Shown piece after piece: positions 1 to 8,635 of a stretch of DNA of 64,000 bases; position 1 is the stretch's first letter; each line of letters begins with the position of its first letter. Made by a program: the position numbers and the translations under genes. Where the stretch lies: the NCBI RefSeq assembly GCF_000190535.1, contig NC_015160.1, positions 3,596,001 through 3,660,000 on the forward strand, in the 5' to 3' direction. The stretch is from Odoribacter splanchnicus DSM 20712. GTDB taxonomy: Bacteria > Bacteroidota > Bacteroidia > Bacteroidales > Marinifilaceae. The notes under the pieces were generated by a model. It saw only the letters and a program-made list of their open reading frames with translations. It made no database searches and was not told the origin of the DNA.

Positions 1-23
1 AATAATTAAAGATTTTAAGCCTG

Positions 24-989
24 ATGAGGATAACAAAGGATTATAGCGAAATCGCAGAAATTACGGGTGGTGAGGTGTTGGCTACTCCTGAATATTTGCA
101 AGCCCAGGAGGTTGAGGATTGGGGGTATATCGTGCATGATTCGTTTGTACTCCCTTTTTACATCAAAAAGAAATTGTTTTTCAGGTATTTATTGTTTACT
201 CTGGGAGATTCCGGAGTTACAACGGAGGACAGGATAAGTTACCTTTTGAATGAAGTTACCGGATTTATCAAAAAGAATTTACCGGTAGATTTTATTCTGA
301 CACAACATGTCACAGCTTTGTTCAGTTGTTGTCCTCAAGGTTCGGTAAATTGTTTTTTTGGTTCTTACGTGGTGGACTTATCTTTGGATGAGGATGCGTT
401 GTTTGCCAATTTACATACGAAACATCGTAATGTTATAAAAAAAGCTGAAAAAGATGGCGTAAGGGTGAGTTGTGGGGTAGAAAACCGGGGTGTTTGTGAA
501 GCTTTGATACAGTCAACCTTGGAACGCCAGCATATCGGGCTTCTCAGTCAAGGTATGCTGGAGGGTTTATCAAGAGTGAAACATATTGATTATTGGGTTG
601 CGAGTTTTGAGGGAGAACTTCAGGGGGCTGCAATTCTGTTATGGAGTGAAAATCGTTCTGCCTATTATATGTTTGGCGGCTCTGCCGTTAAGCCGCATGC
701 CGGTGCCATGAATTTATTGCATTGGTCTGCCATGAAGCTTATGAAGGAACGCGGTGTGAAGTATTATGATTTTGTCGGGGCGCGTATCAATCCGGATGAA
801 GGAAGTAAATATGAAGGAATACAGCGTTTTAAGAGCCGTTTCGGAGGAGAATTGAAAAAAGGGTATCTCTGGAAGATGCCGCTAAATAAATTCAAATATA
901 AGCTATTTTGTTGGTTGGTTGCTGCTAAACAGGGCAGGAATTATTGTGGGGATGTCATAGATCAGGAACGGAAAAGGGGTAATTATTGA
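24..989 (+). CDS. FemAB/GNAT-like acyltransferase of the polysaccharide locus
   Basis: 321 aa, cytosolic, no signal peptide. The C-terminal half carries a FemAB/Acetyltransf_6-like pattern: a THRK-type turn followed by a basic helix near residues 130-145, then YYMFGGSA and a YDFVGARINPDEG segment near 250, which resembles the substrate-carrying end of FemX/BioF2-type GNAT folds. Such proteins transfer an acyl or aminoacyl group to a sugar or peptide. Its place in a glycan locus suggests decoration of a repeat unit (inference). The stop is followed within 10 bases by the next gene, so the genes are probably co-transcribed. Upstream sequence lies outside the window, so an earlier start cannot be excluded. 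Confidence 0.7.
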   Translation: MRITKDYSEIAEITGGEVLATPEYLQAQEVEDWGYIVHDSFVLPFYIKKKLFFRYLLFTLGDSGVTTEDRISYLLNEVTGFIKKNLPVDFILTQHVTALFSCCPQGSVNCFFGSYVVDLSLDEDALFANLHTKHRNVIKKAEKDGVRVSCGVENRGVCEALIQSTLERQHIGLLSQGMLEGLSRVKHIDYWVASFEGELQGAAILLWSENRSAYYMFGGSAVKPHAGAMNLLHWSAMKLMKERGVKYYDFVGARINPDEGSKYEGIQRFKSRFGGELKKGYLWKMPLNKFKYKLFCWLVAAKQGRNYCGDVIDQERKRGNY

Positions 990-994
990 TTGGT

Positions 995-2011
995 ATGGCT
1001 GATTGTCTGCTGACTTTGGATTATGAGCTTTTTTTTCAGAAAAGTGGTGATGCTTCTGTTTCTCTTTTGAAGCCGACGGCTGAGCTGTTGGAGGTGTTGG
1101 AAAGGATTGGTGGGAAAGCTGTTTTTTTTGTTGATACGATTTATTTGAATCTGCTTAAAAAATCGGAGATACCTCAGGATGCGGAGTTGTATGGGAAATT
1201 TGAAAGCCAGCTTCAGGAAATTGTAATCCGTGGACACCGGATTGAGTTACATCTCCATCCTCATTGGCTGGATGTCCGTAAGGAAAATAATGAATGGGTA
1301 TTTCAGTCCTATAAGCATTATAAACTGAATAGTTTGACCGAAGAAAAGATTATTGAGTTGTTTCAGGAAGGGGTGGAGCTTCTGAATCATATTGCACGGA
1401 AAGCTGTTCCCGATTATGCAGTTTGTGCCTTTCGTGCCGGGGGATGGTGTGTTGAGCCATTTGAAAAATTGCGTTCTGCTTTTCAGATTTGTGGAATAAA
1501 AGTCGATTCTTCGGTGGTTCCCGGAATGCGATTAGACGGAGAAGTGCATGCTTTGGATTATTCCGGACTAAAGTCTAACGCATTTTACAGGTTTTCGGAT
1601 GATGTGCGGATTCCTGATAAAAATGGAAAGACAATAGAGTTGCCTGTCAATGGTTATTATATGTCACGGTGGGAAAAAATAGCATTTGCACTGGGACGCA
1701 AAATGAACCGGAAAAATGCTGAAATATTTGGTGATGGAAAAGGCATAAGTGTTATTGCTGCTGTTTCTGTCCGGAAGCGTTTCATGTCTTTCCTGCAAAA
1801 AGGGAAATATTTTAATCAGTTTATGCTGGACGGATATATAAATTCGGTCCTGATTGAAAGAAAAGTATCCCAAAGCGAATTACCGTTTGTCAGTATAGTA
1901 GCCCATCCTAAAACATTAACTCTTTCTTCATTGCGTGCTGTAGAATATTTAGCTGCAAAGGGCCATCATTTTCGTTCTCTTACGGAGATTTTGGAGAAAT
2001 ATGAAATTTAG
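995..2011 (+). CDS. Polysaccharide deacetylase-like (NodB-fold) protein
   Basis: 338 aa from ATG 995. A TTG nine bases upstream (986) is in frame, but it overlaps the previous stop and ATG 995 follows an AGGGG-rich stretch, so I prefer ATG. The N-terminus has a TLDYE segment in place of the usual TFDD of NodB domains, and the middle has a clear HLHPHW metal-site motif, with FRAGGW further on. These fit CE4-like deacetylases, which remove N-acetyl groups from sugars on a divalent metal. The last 11 bases overlap the polymerase gene, which supports one operon. Its substrate is not visible from the sequence. Confidence 0.75.
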   Translation: MADCLLTLDYELFFQKSGDASVSLLKPTAELLEVLERIGGKAVFFVDTIYLNLLKKSEIPQDAELYGKFESQLQEIVIRGHRIELHLHPHWLDVRKENNEWVFQSYKHYKLNSLTEEKIIELFQEGVELLNHIARKAVPDYAVCAFRAGGWCVEPFEKLRSAFQICGIKVDSSVVPGMRLDGEVHALDYSGLKSNAFYRFSDDVRIPDKNGKTIELPVNGYYMSRWEKIAFALGRKMNRKNAEIFGDGKGISVIAAVSVRKRFMSFLQKGKYFNQFMLDGYINSVLIERKVSQSELPFVSIVAHPKTLTLSSLRAVEYLAAKGHHFRSLTEILEKYEI

Positions 2012-3260
2012 TACGAAAATAAGTTATAGCGGCTGGATTCGGAATTTAGTTTTTCTGGCGGTTATAGTTTTGTTTGCTTTCGATGTAAGGACATTTTTGG
2101 GGAATGTGCTTCCTATCAGTGTTATAACGTCCGGGGTTTTTCTGATATTAACAGCGTGTTTTTACTTCCTTTTTTTATTTCCTTACCGGGATCAGATAGC
2201 TAAGGTCAACATCGGGAATCTGGACATTTTGATGTATGTTTTTATGTTTTGGTATGGGATGAGAATGGTCTATAATATATATCTGGAACAGATAGAACAG
2301 ACGACATTTGCCAATCGGAGTACGTATATTATATATTATATTTTCTTGTGTATACTTCCTTATTTGCTTTGCCGTTGGATTAATTGGAGGCTTGTCAATT
2401 TAAAAAAGATGCTTTGGACACTTTTTTCCCTTTTTGGTCTCGGTTTATTGGTTTCTTTGAAGGCAGTGATAGCTTTGGTGATGAGTGGGGAAAATGCTTT
2501 TGAAGGTAGGTTTGAGGCTAATCAGCTTTTAGATACAATCGGATATGGACATCTGGCTTTAACTTTTGTATTGATTTGTTTTAGCCTGATGGGTTTTTAT
2601 TCCGGGAAATGGCGCTGGTTGTTAGTGATACCTTTAAGTTTTGGGCTATTTTCAATGGGAATTGCTAATTCAAGAAGTCCGTTTGTTGCCCTTTTTGCTA
2701 TTCTTGGTATTTTTTGTTTTATGCGGATTAACTTGAAGACAATCCTGGGGATTTGTATCGTAGCTCTCTTGCTTATTTTGAATATTGGACATATTGATCT
2801 TTTTTTTCAGGAATATTTGAATAGTAATTTTATTTCCCGACTGATGACGATTTTCACATTTGACGTAGAAAATGCGTCAGGAAGAGGAGCTTTTTATCAG
2901 GAAGGAATCCGGATGTTTATGGAACATCCGGTTTTCGGAAGGTCTATATTGTTGATGGGTGATTTGCGGGGAGGTTATGTTCACAATATGATTATAGAGG
3001 TGTTCATGGCTATCGGGTTACTCGGTGGAGTACTATTCCTGTATATTAATTTTAAAGTTTTCCAGTATGCTTACAGGTTACTGAAACTGAATAGCAGATA
3101 CAGCTTTTTTGCCTTGATTTTTATTCAATATTTTATATTTCTTCAATTTTCAAGAAGTATCTCTCTTTTACCTGTCTATTGGACTGCGCTTGCCTGTGTT
3201 TATTCCGGTTATTTATTAGAAAAATATAATGAAAATAGCGATAGTCACAGCTTACTATGA
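2001..3260 (+). CDS. Wzy-like O-antigen/capsule polymerase (O-antigen ligase family)
   Basis: 419 aa, strongly hydrophobic, about ten to twelve predicted membrane segments. The large periplasmic loop near residues 290-330 contains the HPVFGRS...GGYVHN pattern seen in Wzy_C/O-antigen ligase proteins. These integral membrane proteins join oligosaccharide repeat units on the periplasmic face. The gene overlaps its upstream neighbour by 11 bases and its downstream neighbour by 32 bases. The sequence is T-rich and AT-rich, as usual for polymerase genes of exchangeable glycan loci. Polymerase versus ligase cannot be separated by sequence alone; the repeat-unit context favours polymerase. Confidence 0.8.
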   Translation: MKFSTKISYSGWIRNLVFLAVIVLFAFDVRTFLGNVLPISVITSGVFLILTACFYFLFLFPYRDQIAKVNIGNLDILMYVFMFWYGMRMVYNIYLEQIEQTTFANRSTYIIYYIFLCILPYLLCRWINWRLVNLKKMLWTLFSLFGLGLLVSLKAVIALVMSGENAFEGRFEANQLLDTIGYGHLALTFVLICFSLMGFYSGKWRWLLVIPLSFGLFSMGIANSRSPFVALFAILGIFCFMRINLKTILGICIVALLLILNIGHIDLFFQEYLNSNFISRLMTIFTFDVENASGRGAFYQEGIRMFMEHPVFGRSILLMGDLRGGYVHNMIIEVFMAIGLLGGVLFLYINFKVFQYAYRLLKLNSRYSFFALIFIQYFIFLQFSRSISLLPVYWTALACVYSGYLLEKYNENSDSHSLL

Positions 3261-4347
3261 GCCAATACCTGCTCCGAGAGCTTTCCGTGCGGCCGAGTTG
3301 GCCCGGGAATTTGTACGACGGGGGTATGAGGTCAGTGTTTTTAATACGACTTCTGTTATCAGGGACGGCGTGAATGTATCCCGGGCTACGGGAGGGGTTA
3401 AATTGGTAAATCTGGATATAATCAGGATGCAACAGGATTCTCCAAAAGCCGGAAATAGAACAAAAGAGAAATGGTATAAATCTGAATTCAGAAAATATCT
3501 TTTTTATTTTACAACCAATACCTGGTTGAAGATTTTATTCGGATTAAAACGGAAACTCGTTTTTAATGAACAGTATGATCTGCTTATTTCAATTGGCTTA
3601 CCTTTTACTGTTCATTGGGGAGTCAGTTCTAAAATAAAGGACCGGCAGGTTGCGCGGTGTTATGTTGCTGATTATGGTGATCCTTTTTCGAGGTTTAATC
3701 ATAGTATAAAAGTAGCTAAATATTTTCAATGGATTGAAAAAAGAGTACTTCGCAGGTTTGACTACGTCACTGTTCCAACCAGCCGGGCTGTGTCCTCTTA
3801 TCTTTGGTTAAAGGAGGAAAAGAGCATAAAAGTTATTCCGCAAGGGTTTAATTTTGACGATATACGTTTGGCCGAATATCAAAGGAATCCGATTCCGACT
3901 TTTGGGTATGCCGGTTTATTTTATTCAGATATACGAAATCCCAAAAATTTGTTTGAATTTTTATGTTCCTTGGATTTTGATTTCCGTTTTGTCATCTATA
4001 CTAATTTATCCAGTGCTGACAGCTATTCTTGTCTGGAACCATATGTCCGGAAGTTGGGTGCTAAGTTGGAATTAAGGCATAGTATTCCGCGTTTAGATTT
4101 GATCTATTGTTTAAGTTCAATGGATTTTATCGTTAATGTAAACAATGCTTCTGAAAATCAGATTCCCAGTAAGTTGGTTGATTATAAATTGAGCGGACGT
4201 CCTATTTTTTCTTTGTCCCAAAATAATTTTGATTCTCAAAAATTTGTCCGCTTTTGTGCCCATGAATTTACCGGAGAAGAAAAGATCGATATTTCCGGTT
4301 TCGATATTAGAAATGTGGCCAGTCAATTTGAAGAATTGGTAAAATAA
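3229..4347 (+). CDS. Glycosyltransferase, GT4-like
   Basis: 372 aa. The N-terminus MKIAIVTAYYEPIPAPRA is the nucleotide-binding strand-loop of GT-B enzymes, followed by LAREFVRRGYEVSVF. The second Rossmann half starts near residue 220 (FGYAGLF) and includes NQIPSKLVDYKLSGRPI, a degenerate form of the donor-sugar segment of GT4 enzymes. It probably adds one sugar to the lipid-linked repeat unit at the inner face of the inner membrane. It overlaps the polymerase gene by 32 bases. The donor and acceptor cannot be read from the sequence. Confidence 0.8.
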   Translation: MKIAIVTAYYEPIPAPRAFRAAELAREFVRRGYEVSVFNTTSVIRDGVNVSRATGGVKLVNLDIIRMQQDSPKAGNRTKEKWYKSEFRKYLFYFTTNTWLKILFGLKRKLVFNEQYDLLISIGLPFTVHWGVSSKIKDRQVARCYVADYGDPFSRFNHSIKVAKYFQWIEKRVLRRFDYVTVPTSRAVSSYLWLKEEKSIKVIPQGFNFDDIRLAEYQRNPIPTFGYAGLFYSDIRNPKNLFEFLCSLDFDFRFVIYTNLSSADSYSCLEPYVRKLGAKLELRHSIPRLDLIYCLSSMDFIVNVNNASENQIPSKLVDYKLSGRPIFSLSQNNFDSQKFVRFCAHEFTGEEKIDISGFDIRNVASQFEELVK

Positions 4348-4362
4348 AATTTTTACATCATA

Positions 4363-5367
4363 ATGATTATTGAAGCTTCTCAGATTAATTCTAACGGCGG
4401 AATTGTCTTATTGGAACTTTTGCTAAGGCATTTAAGCTGTTGTAATACGAAAGTCTTGGTATATATTGCTTATGAGGCTGTTTATGAAAGATTGAAGAAG
4501 TATCAGTCAGATTCAATAATCCTCCAACGTACCAGCCCTTGGGCTACTTTCTTCAGATATATGCGGAAACGGGATAAGGTGTTGTATTTTTGTAATTTAC
4601 CTCCTTTTGTGAGAAACCGGGATTCTGTTTTTTATATTCATAATCTTTTTTTTGTAAATAAACCCCGATGGACTAAGGATGACAGTACGTTAAGTCTGAA
4701 TTTGCGGAAGTTTGTTTATTATCTCTGGATTAAATTATTCATCAATAAGGTTACTGTGACCGGATGTCAAACAGTAGAAATGCAGAGGTTGTTGAATGAG
4801 AATTTTGGAAAGCCGGCTTTGTTGTTACCATTTTATGAGGAAGTAAAGGTGGTAGAAAATACCCGTGAAAAGGAATTTGACTTTTTTTATCCCGGTTCAT
4901 CGGATAATCATAAAAATAATGTTCGTTTACTGGATGCAGTAGCCAAGGCCCTTGAACAGGTGAAGTTCAGGATAGCCCTGACCCTTGATGACAGAAATCC
5001 GAAATTACTGGAGATGATAACCAGAATAAATTCTTTGTATGATTTTCATCCTGTAGTCAATTTGGGCAAAATTTCACATGATGAGGTCTTCGAAATTTAC
5101 GGAAGGTCGAAAGCATTATTATTTCCTTCATTAAAAGAATCCTTGGGTTTACCTTTAATTGAAGCTAATCAGTTAGGATTAAAAGTATTAGTATCTAATC
5201 TGCCTTTTGCTAATGATATTTTAGTGAACCCCATCACTTTTGATCCTAAAAGTTCAGACTCTATAGCAACTGTTATAATGAATTTTTTACAAGGCACTTA
5301 CGATGAAGTTGTTCAATCTCTGAAGCTTTCAAATAAAATAAAAGAATTATTGGATTTTTTGAGATAA
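4363..5367 (+). CDS. Glycosyltransferase family 4-like protein
   Basis: 334 aa GT-B fold protein. The C-terminal half has the GT4 signature FPSLKESLGLPLIEANQLG near residues 262-280, including the E-x7-E type motif that binds the nucleotide sugar, preceded by FFYPGSSDNHKNN. The N-terminal half starts MIIEASQINSNGG, an acceptor-side strand. It follows the previous glycosyltransferase by 15 bases in the same direction. Expected role is one step of repeat-unit assembly; donor sugar unknown. Confidence 0.85.
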   Translation: MIIEASQINSNGGIVLLELLLRHLSCCNTKVLVYIAYEAVYERLKKYQSDSIILQRTSPWATFFRYMRKRDKVLYFCNLPPFVRNRDSVFYIHNLFFVNKPRWTKDDSTLSLNLRKFVYYLWIKLFINKVTVTGCQTVEMQRLLNENFGKPALLLPFYEEVKVVENTREKEFDFFYPGSSDNHKNNVRLLDAVAKALEQVKFRIALTLDDRNPKLLEMITRINSLYDFHPVVNLGKISHDEVFEIYGRSKALLFPSLKESLGLPLIEANQLGLKVLVSNLPFANDILVNPITFDPKSSDSIATVIMNFLQGTYDEVVQSLKLSNKIKELLDFLR

Positions 5368-5388
5368 GTTATTTTAAATATATTCTTA

Positions 5389-6210
5389 ATGTTGGTTACG
5401 GCTTCAATTGTTGTTTATAAGACAAATGTGTTCGAATTAGAAAAGGTTTTGAAAAGTACTATTTCTTCTATCGTTAATATTATATATCTTGTGGATAATT
5501 CTCCTTTAAATGAATCTTTGGACAGTTTTAGAAATTTTTCTCCCAAAATATGTTATATTTCTAATCCTATAAATACCGGTTTTGGAGCAGGGCATAATTT
5601 GGCTATACAGAGAGCGTTGGAAATTAATTCAGATTATCATATTGTGATAAATCCAGATATTTATTTTGAATGTGGGGTGATAGAGAAGTTGACGCTTTTT
5701 ATGAATTCTTATGAAGATGTAGGTTTAGTAATGCCTAAAGTATTGTATCCTAACGGAGAATTGCAATATTTGTGCAAGTTATTACCAACTCCATTTGATT
5801 TATTAGGAAGACGCTTTTTACCCTGTAAAAAATATATTAGATATAGAAATGAAAGATATGAACTACGGTTTTTGGGATATGATAAGGAGATGGAAGTTCC
5901 TTCATTGTCCGGTTGCTTTATGTTCATACGAGTTTCTGTATTAAAACAGATTGGTGGATTTGATGAACGTTTTTTTATGTATGCGGAAGATCTGGACCTT
6001 TGCCGTCGGATAGGACAAGTGTCGAAAACAATGTATTATCCGGGAGTCTGTGTATTTCATGGGTATGCCAAAGGGTCTTATAAAAATAAGAAATTGCTTA
6101 AATATCATATTTGTTCTATTATAAAATATTTTAATAAATGGGGATGGTTTTTTGATTCTAAAAGAAGGAAAATCAATAGAGGTATATTAACACAATATGA
6201 TAAACGATGA
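5389..6210 (+). CDS. Glycosyltransferase family 2, WbbL/rhamnosyltransferase-like
   Basis: 273 aa GT-A fold. It shows SIVVYKTN at the N-terminus, then LVDNSP, the [10 protein letters not shown] helix and the NPDI metal/nucleotide motif near residue 89, followed by the conserved [19 protein letters not shown] near 190-210. That arrangement is typical of WbbL-like dTDP-rhamnosyltransferases, which fits the adjacent dTDP-rhamnose genes (inference). The stop TGA overlaps the start of the rfbA remnant (ATGA at 6207-6210), a classical coupled junction. Base composition is markedly AT-rich and changes abruptly after this gene. Confidence 0.85.
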   Translation: MLVTASIVVYKTNVFELEKVLKSTISSIVNIIYLVDNSPLNESLDSFRNFSPKICYISNPINTGFGAGHNLAIQRALEINSDYHIVINPDIYFECGVIEKLTLFMNSYEDVGLVMPKVLYPNGELQYLCKLLPTPFDLLGRRFLPCKKYIRYRNERYELRFLGYDKEMEVPSLSGCFMFIRVSVLKQIGGFDERFFMYAEDLDLCRRIGQVSKTMYYPGVCVFHGYAKGSYKNKKLLKYHICSIIKYFNKWGWFFDSKRRKINRGILTQYDKR

Positions 6211-6796
6211 AAGGCATCGTTTTAGCCGGAGGGTCTGGGATCCGCTTATATCCTATTACAAAAGGGGGAAGCAATTACTTCCGATTTTCGATAAGCCGAT
6301 GATTTATTATCCGGTGTCGGTGCTGATGTTGGCAGGGATTCGGGAGATCTTGATTATTTCAACCCCTCAGGATTTACCCGGATTCCGGCGGTTGCTGGGA
6401 GACGGGGCGGATTACGGGGTGCGTTTCGAGTATGCGGAGCAGCCGAGTCCGGACGGGCTGGCACAGGCGTTTATCATCGGGGAGAAATTTATAGGGGAAG
6501 ATTCGGCTTGTCTGGTACTGGGCGATAATATATTTTATGGTCAGAGTTTTACACGGATGCTGCTGGAGGCGGTGAGGACGGCAGAGGAAGAACAAAAGGC
6601 GACGGTTTTCGGTTATTGGGTGAATGACCCGGAACGGTATGGTGTGGCGGAGTTCGACAAGGAAGGGAATGTGTTGAGTATCGAAGAGAAACCTGCACAG
6701 CCGAAATCCAACTATGCAGTGGTGGGGTTGTATTTTTATCCCAAAATAAAAATCGTTTGGGCTTTACCTGAGAATTCGTGTGATATTATCAATTAA
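6207..6796 (+). pseudogene. rfbA: rfbA remnant (glucose-1-phosphate thymidylyltransferase), frameshifted and truncated
   Basis: From ATG 6207 the reading begins [20 protein letters not shown], the RfbA start with the usual GTR changed to GIR. Near 6263-6270 the frame breaks: only two bases separate the GGG codon from AAG CAA TTA, where the family has two codons (a 4-base loss). The rest of the protein ([16 protein letters not shown] to [11 protein letters not shown]) continues in another frame. After YFYP the last 17 residues do not match the family and the product stops near 200 residues, against about 290 normally. The enzyme makes dTDP-glucose from dTTP and glucose-1-phosphate. This copy should not be functional, so another rfbA elsewhere would be needed if rhamnose is still made. 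Confidence 0.85.
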
Positions 6797-6799
6797 AAT

Positions 6800-7372
6800 A
6801 TGGAACTGATTGAAACCTGTATACCGGGTGTTGTCATCGTGCAACCCCGTATTTTCGGTGATGAACGCGGCTATTTTTTTGAGTCGTTTTCACAGCGTGA
6901 TTTCGAACGGCAGGTATGTAAAACCGTTTTTGTCCAGGATAATGAGTCGAAATCGTGTTACGGTGTGGTGAGGGGATTGCATTTCCAGCAACCTCCGTAT
7001 GCCCAATCCAAACTGGTGCGGGTGGTGAAAGGTCGTGTACTGGATGTGGCGGTGGATATCCGTAAGGGATCGCCTACATTCGGGAAGCATGTTTCCGTTG
7101 AATTAACGGAGGAGAATAAACGGCAGTTTTTCGTTCCGCGGGGATTTGCCCATGGATTTGCGGTATTGAGTGCGGAGGCCGTGTTTCAGTATAAATGCGA
7201 TAATTTTTATGCACCGGAAAGTGAGGGGGCTTTAGCCTGGGATGATCCGGATTTGGGAATAGACTGGCGGATTCCGGCTGCTAAGATGATCCTTTCGGAG
7301 AAAGATAAGCGACATCCCCGGTTAAAAGAGGTTGACTGGCTATTTGATTATAAAGATAATCTTTATGAATAA
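6800..7372 (+). CDS. rfbC: dTDP-4-dehydrorhamnose 3,5-epimerase
   Basis: 190 aa, full family length, cupin fold. It contains FGDERGYFFESF at the N-terminus, VRGLHFQ with the catalytic histidine near residue 60, RVVKGRVLDVAVDIRKGSPTFGK, and FVPRGFAHGFAVLS near 112-125. RfbC epimerises dTDP-4-keto-6-deoxyglucose at C3 and C5, the third step of dTDP-L-rhamnose synthesis. It starts 3 bases after the stop of the broken rfbA, so rfbA damage may have left only translation of rfbC intact. rfbB and rfbD are not in this window. Higher GC than the glycosyltransferase genes upstream. Confidence 0.95.
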   Translation: MELIETCIPGVVIVQPRIFGDERGYFFESFSQRDFERQVCKTVFVQDNESKSCYGVVRGLHFQQPPYAQSKLVRVVKGRVLDVAVDIRKGSPTFGKHVSVELTEENKRQFFVPRGFAHGFAVLSAEAVFQYKCDNFYAPESEGALAWDDPDLGIDWRIPAAKMILSEKDKRHPRLKEVDWLFDYKDNLYE

Positions 7373-7466
7373 AATTGGGTGTTTATCAATGAATAATCAA
7401 GTTTTAGGAAACCTATACAGTGTTTATGGCTGGATCAGGTGACGAGCGGAGATTATCAGGGATGCT

Positions 7467-8009
7467 ATGAAAGGATGTATGGCAATAGATAGGCAAAAAA
7501 CGGAAACGGTTCATTGGCACGCCGTCTTCACCGCCTCGCGTGCGGAGAAGAAGGTGCGTGACCGGTTGGAGGAGCTGGGTGTGGAGTGTTTTTTGCCGGT
7601 ACAGACGGTGTTGAGGCAGTGGACGTACCGGAAGTCGCGGGTGGTGGTGCCGGTGATTGCCGGGTTGGTTTTTGTGCGGGTAGGCCGTCAGGAGCAGGTG
7701 AAGGTGCTGCAGACGAAGGGGGTGGTGGCTTTTCTGAGGCTGAAGGGAGAGGCGGGGGCTGCTGTGATTCCGGATAAGCAGATGGAGGACTTCCGTTTTT
7801 TGCTGGATTTCTCGGAAGAGGCAGTGGAAATGACCAATGAAAATATAAAGGCCGGTGATTTGGTCAGGGTGGTGAAAGGTTCGCTGAGGGGGATGGAAGG
7901 TGAACTGATCAGACACAAGGGAGTGACGAAGGTGTTGGTACGTATCGATATGCTGGGGTGTGCCATGGTTAATATTCCGGCGAGCTTTGTAGAAAAATTA
8001 AATAAGTAA
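7467..8009 (+). CDS. UpxY-type transcription antiterminator (NusG paralogue)
   Basis: 180 aa. The NGN domain spans about residues 18-110 (HWHAVFTASRAEKKVRDRL, CFLPVQTV, GLVFVRV), followed by a KOW motif near 127-155 (IKAGDLVRVVKGSLRGMEGEL). UpxY proteins of Bacteroidales are NusG-like factors that let RNA polymerase read through capsule-locus leaders. They normally sit first in their operon. Here the gene lies 95 bases after rfbC, at the end of the glycan genes, and is followed only by a 158-aa gene and a terminator. The start could be ATG 7467 or ATG 7479. Confidence 0.9.
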   Translation: MKGCMAIDRQKTETVHWHAVFTASRAEKKVRDRLEELGVECFLPVQTVLRQWTYRKSRVVVPVIAGLVFVRVGRQEQVKVLQTKGVVAFLRLKGEAGAAVIPDKQMEDFRFLLDFSEEAVEMTNENIKAGDLVRVVKGSLRGMEGELIRHKGVTKVLVRIDMLGCAMVNIPASFVEKLNK

Positions 8010-8018
8010 TGATCGGCG

Positions 8019-8495
8019 ATGAAAGAGTTTTCTGTTTGTTATGATCGTTTTTGCCTGGGGAATTATACCCTGGTTTGTGATGTCTCGGATACCGTTCAGG
8101 CGACCGCGGATCTGGGGGCTTTCGAGATGTATGTCCTGGGCATGTGGAACGATGGGCTGGTGGTGACGATGAAGGCATACGATGAGGTTTGTGGTGAAAA
8201 TCAGTTTGTCCTGCTTGTACCGGACGGCAGCGAGCAGTTGATGAGTTTCTCCCCGGGTAGAGGTTTTGTGGTCCGGCCATACCGGGCGGCACGTCAAGGC
8301 CGTTTTGCCTATTTGCTTGATTTCTTATGTGGCTTGAAATACAAAGGTTATCAGGGTTATGAGGAGTATGACGAGGAAGAAAAGATGATTTTCGGTATTG
8401 TGCGGGTCGGTGAAAAATCCCTGACCTATGGAGGAAAAAATTTGCAGGAAGTGAAAATGGATTTTAAAAGAGTAATCGAAGAAGCTATAAGTTAG
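8019..8495 (+). CDS. Unknown protein with HicB-like C-terminal domain, in UpxZ position
   Basis: 158 aa, no signal peptide or membrane segment. Residues 1-105 are not recognised. Residues 107-157 (LKYKGYQGYEEYDEEEKMI, then FGIVRV, LTYGGKNLQEVKMDF) follow the beta-beta-beta-helix pattern of HicB antitoxin N-terminal domains, where the usual wording is YKGY-x-G-x-EY then F-x-G and F-x-G-x-S-x-x-EL-x-x-DF. No ribbon-helix-helix DNA-binding domain follows and no hicA is adjacent. It starts 9 bases after upxY and is followed by a terminator at 8524. The position and size recall UpxZ, the regulator paired with UpxY, but I do not recognise UpxZ sequence. Confidence 0.65.
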   Translation: MKEFSVCYDRFCLGNYTLVCDVSDTVQATADLGAFEMYVLGMWNDGLVVTMKAYDEVCGENQFVLLVPDGSEQLMSFSPGRGFVVRPYRAARQGRFAYLLDFLCGLKYKGYQGYEEYDEEEKMIFGIVRVGEKSLTYGGKNLQEVKMDFKRVIEEAIS

Positions 8496-8523
8496 CGGTA
8501 GGAAAGAAAAGCTAAAAAAGGGG

Positions 8524-8557
8524 TTCCCTTGTCCGGTGACGGATAAGGGAATTTTTT
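8524..8557 (+). terminator. Rho-independent terminator after the upxY pair
   Basis: A perfect 12-bp stem (TTCCCTTGTCCG paired with CGGATAAGGGAA) with a GTGA loop is followed by six T residues. It sits 28 bases after the stop of the HicB-like gene and isolates the glycan/upxY transcript from the SusC gene. Confidence 0.92.
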
Positions 8558-8635
8558 GTCGATGATTTTCCAAACCTTATTGATAAAAAATGCGAATACT
8601 AGTGAAAAAACGAATCTTTCTAACCTGGAAAATTT

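Noticed and set aside
7413..7916. 167-codon minus-strand frame over upxY
   Set aside because: Composition is dominated by His, Pro, Leu and Gln, typical of antisense to a GC-richer gene; the plus strand encodes a clear NGN-KOW protein.
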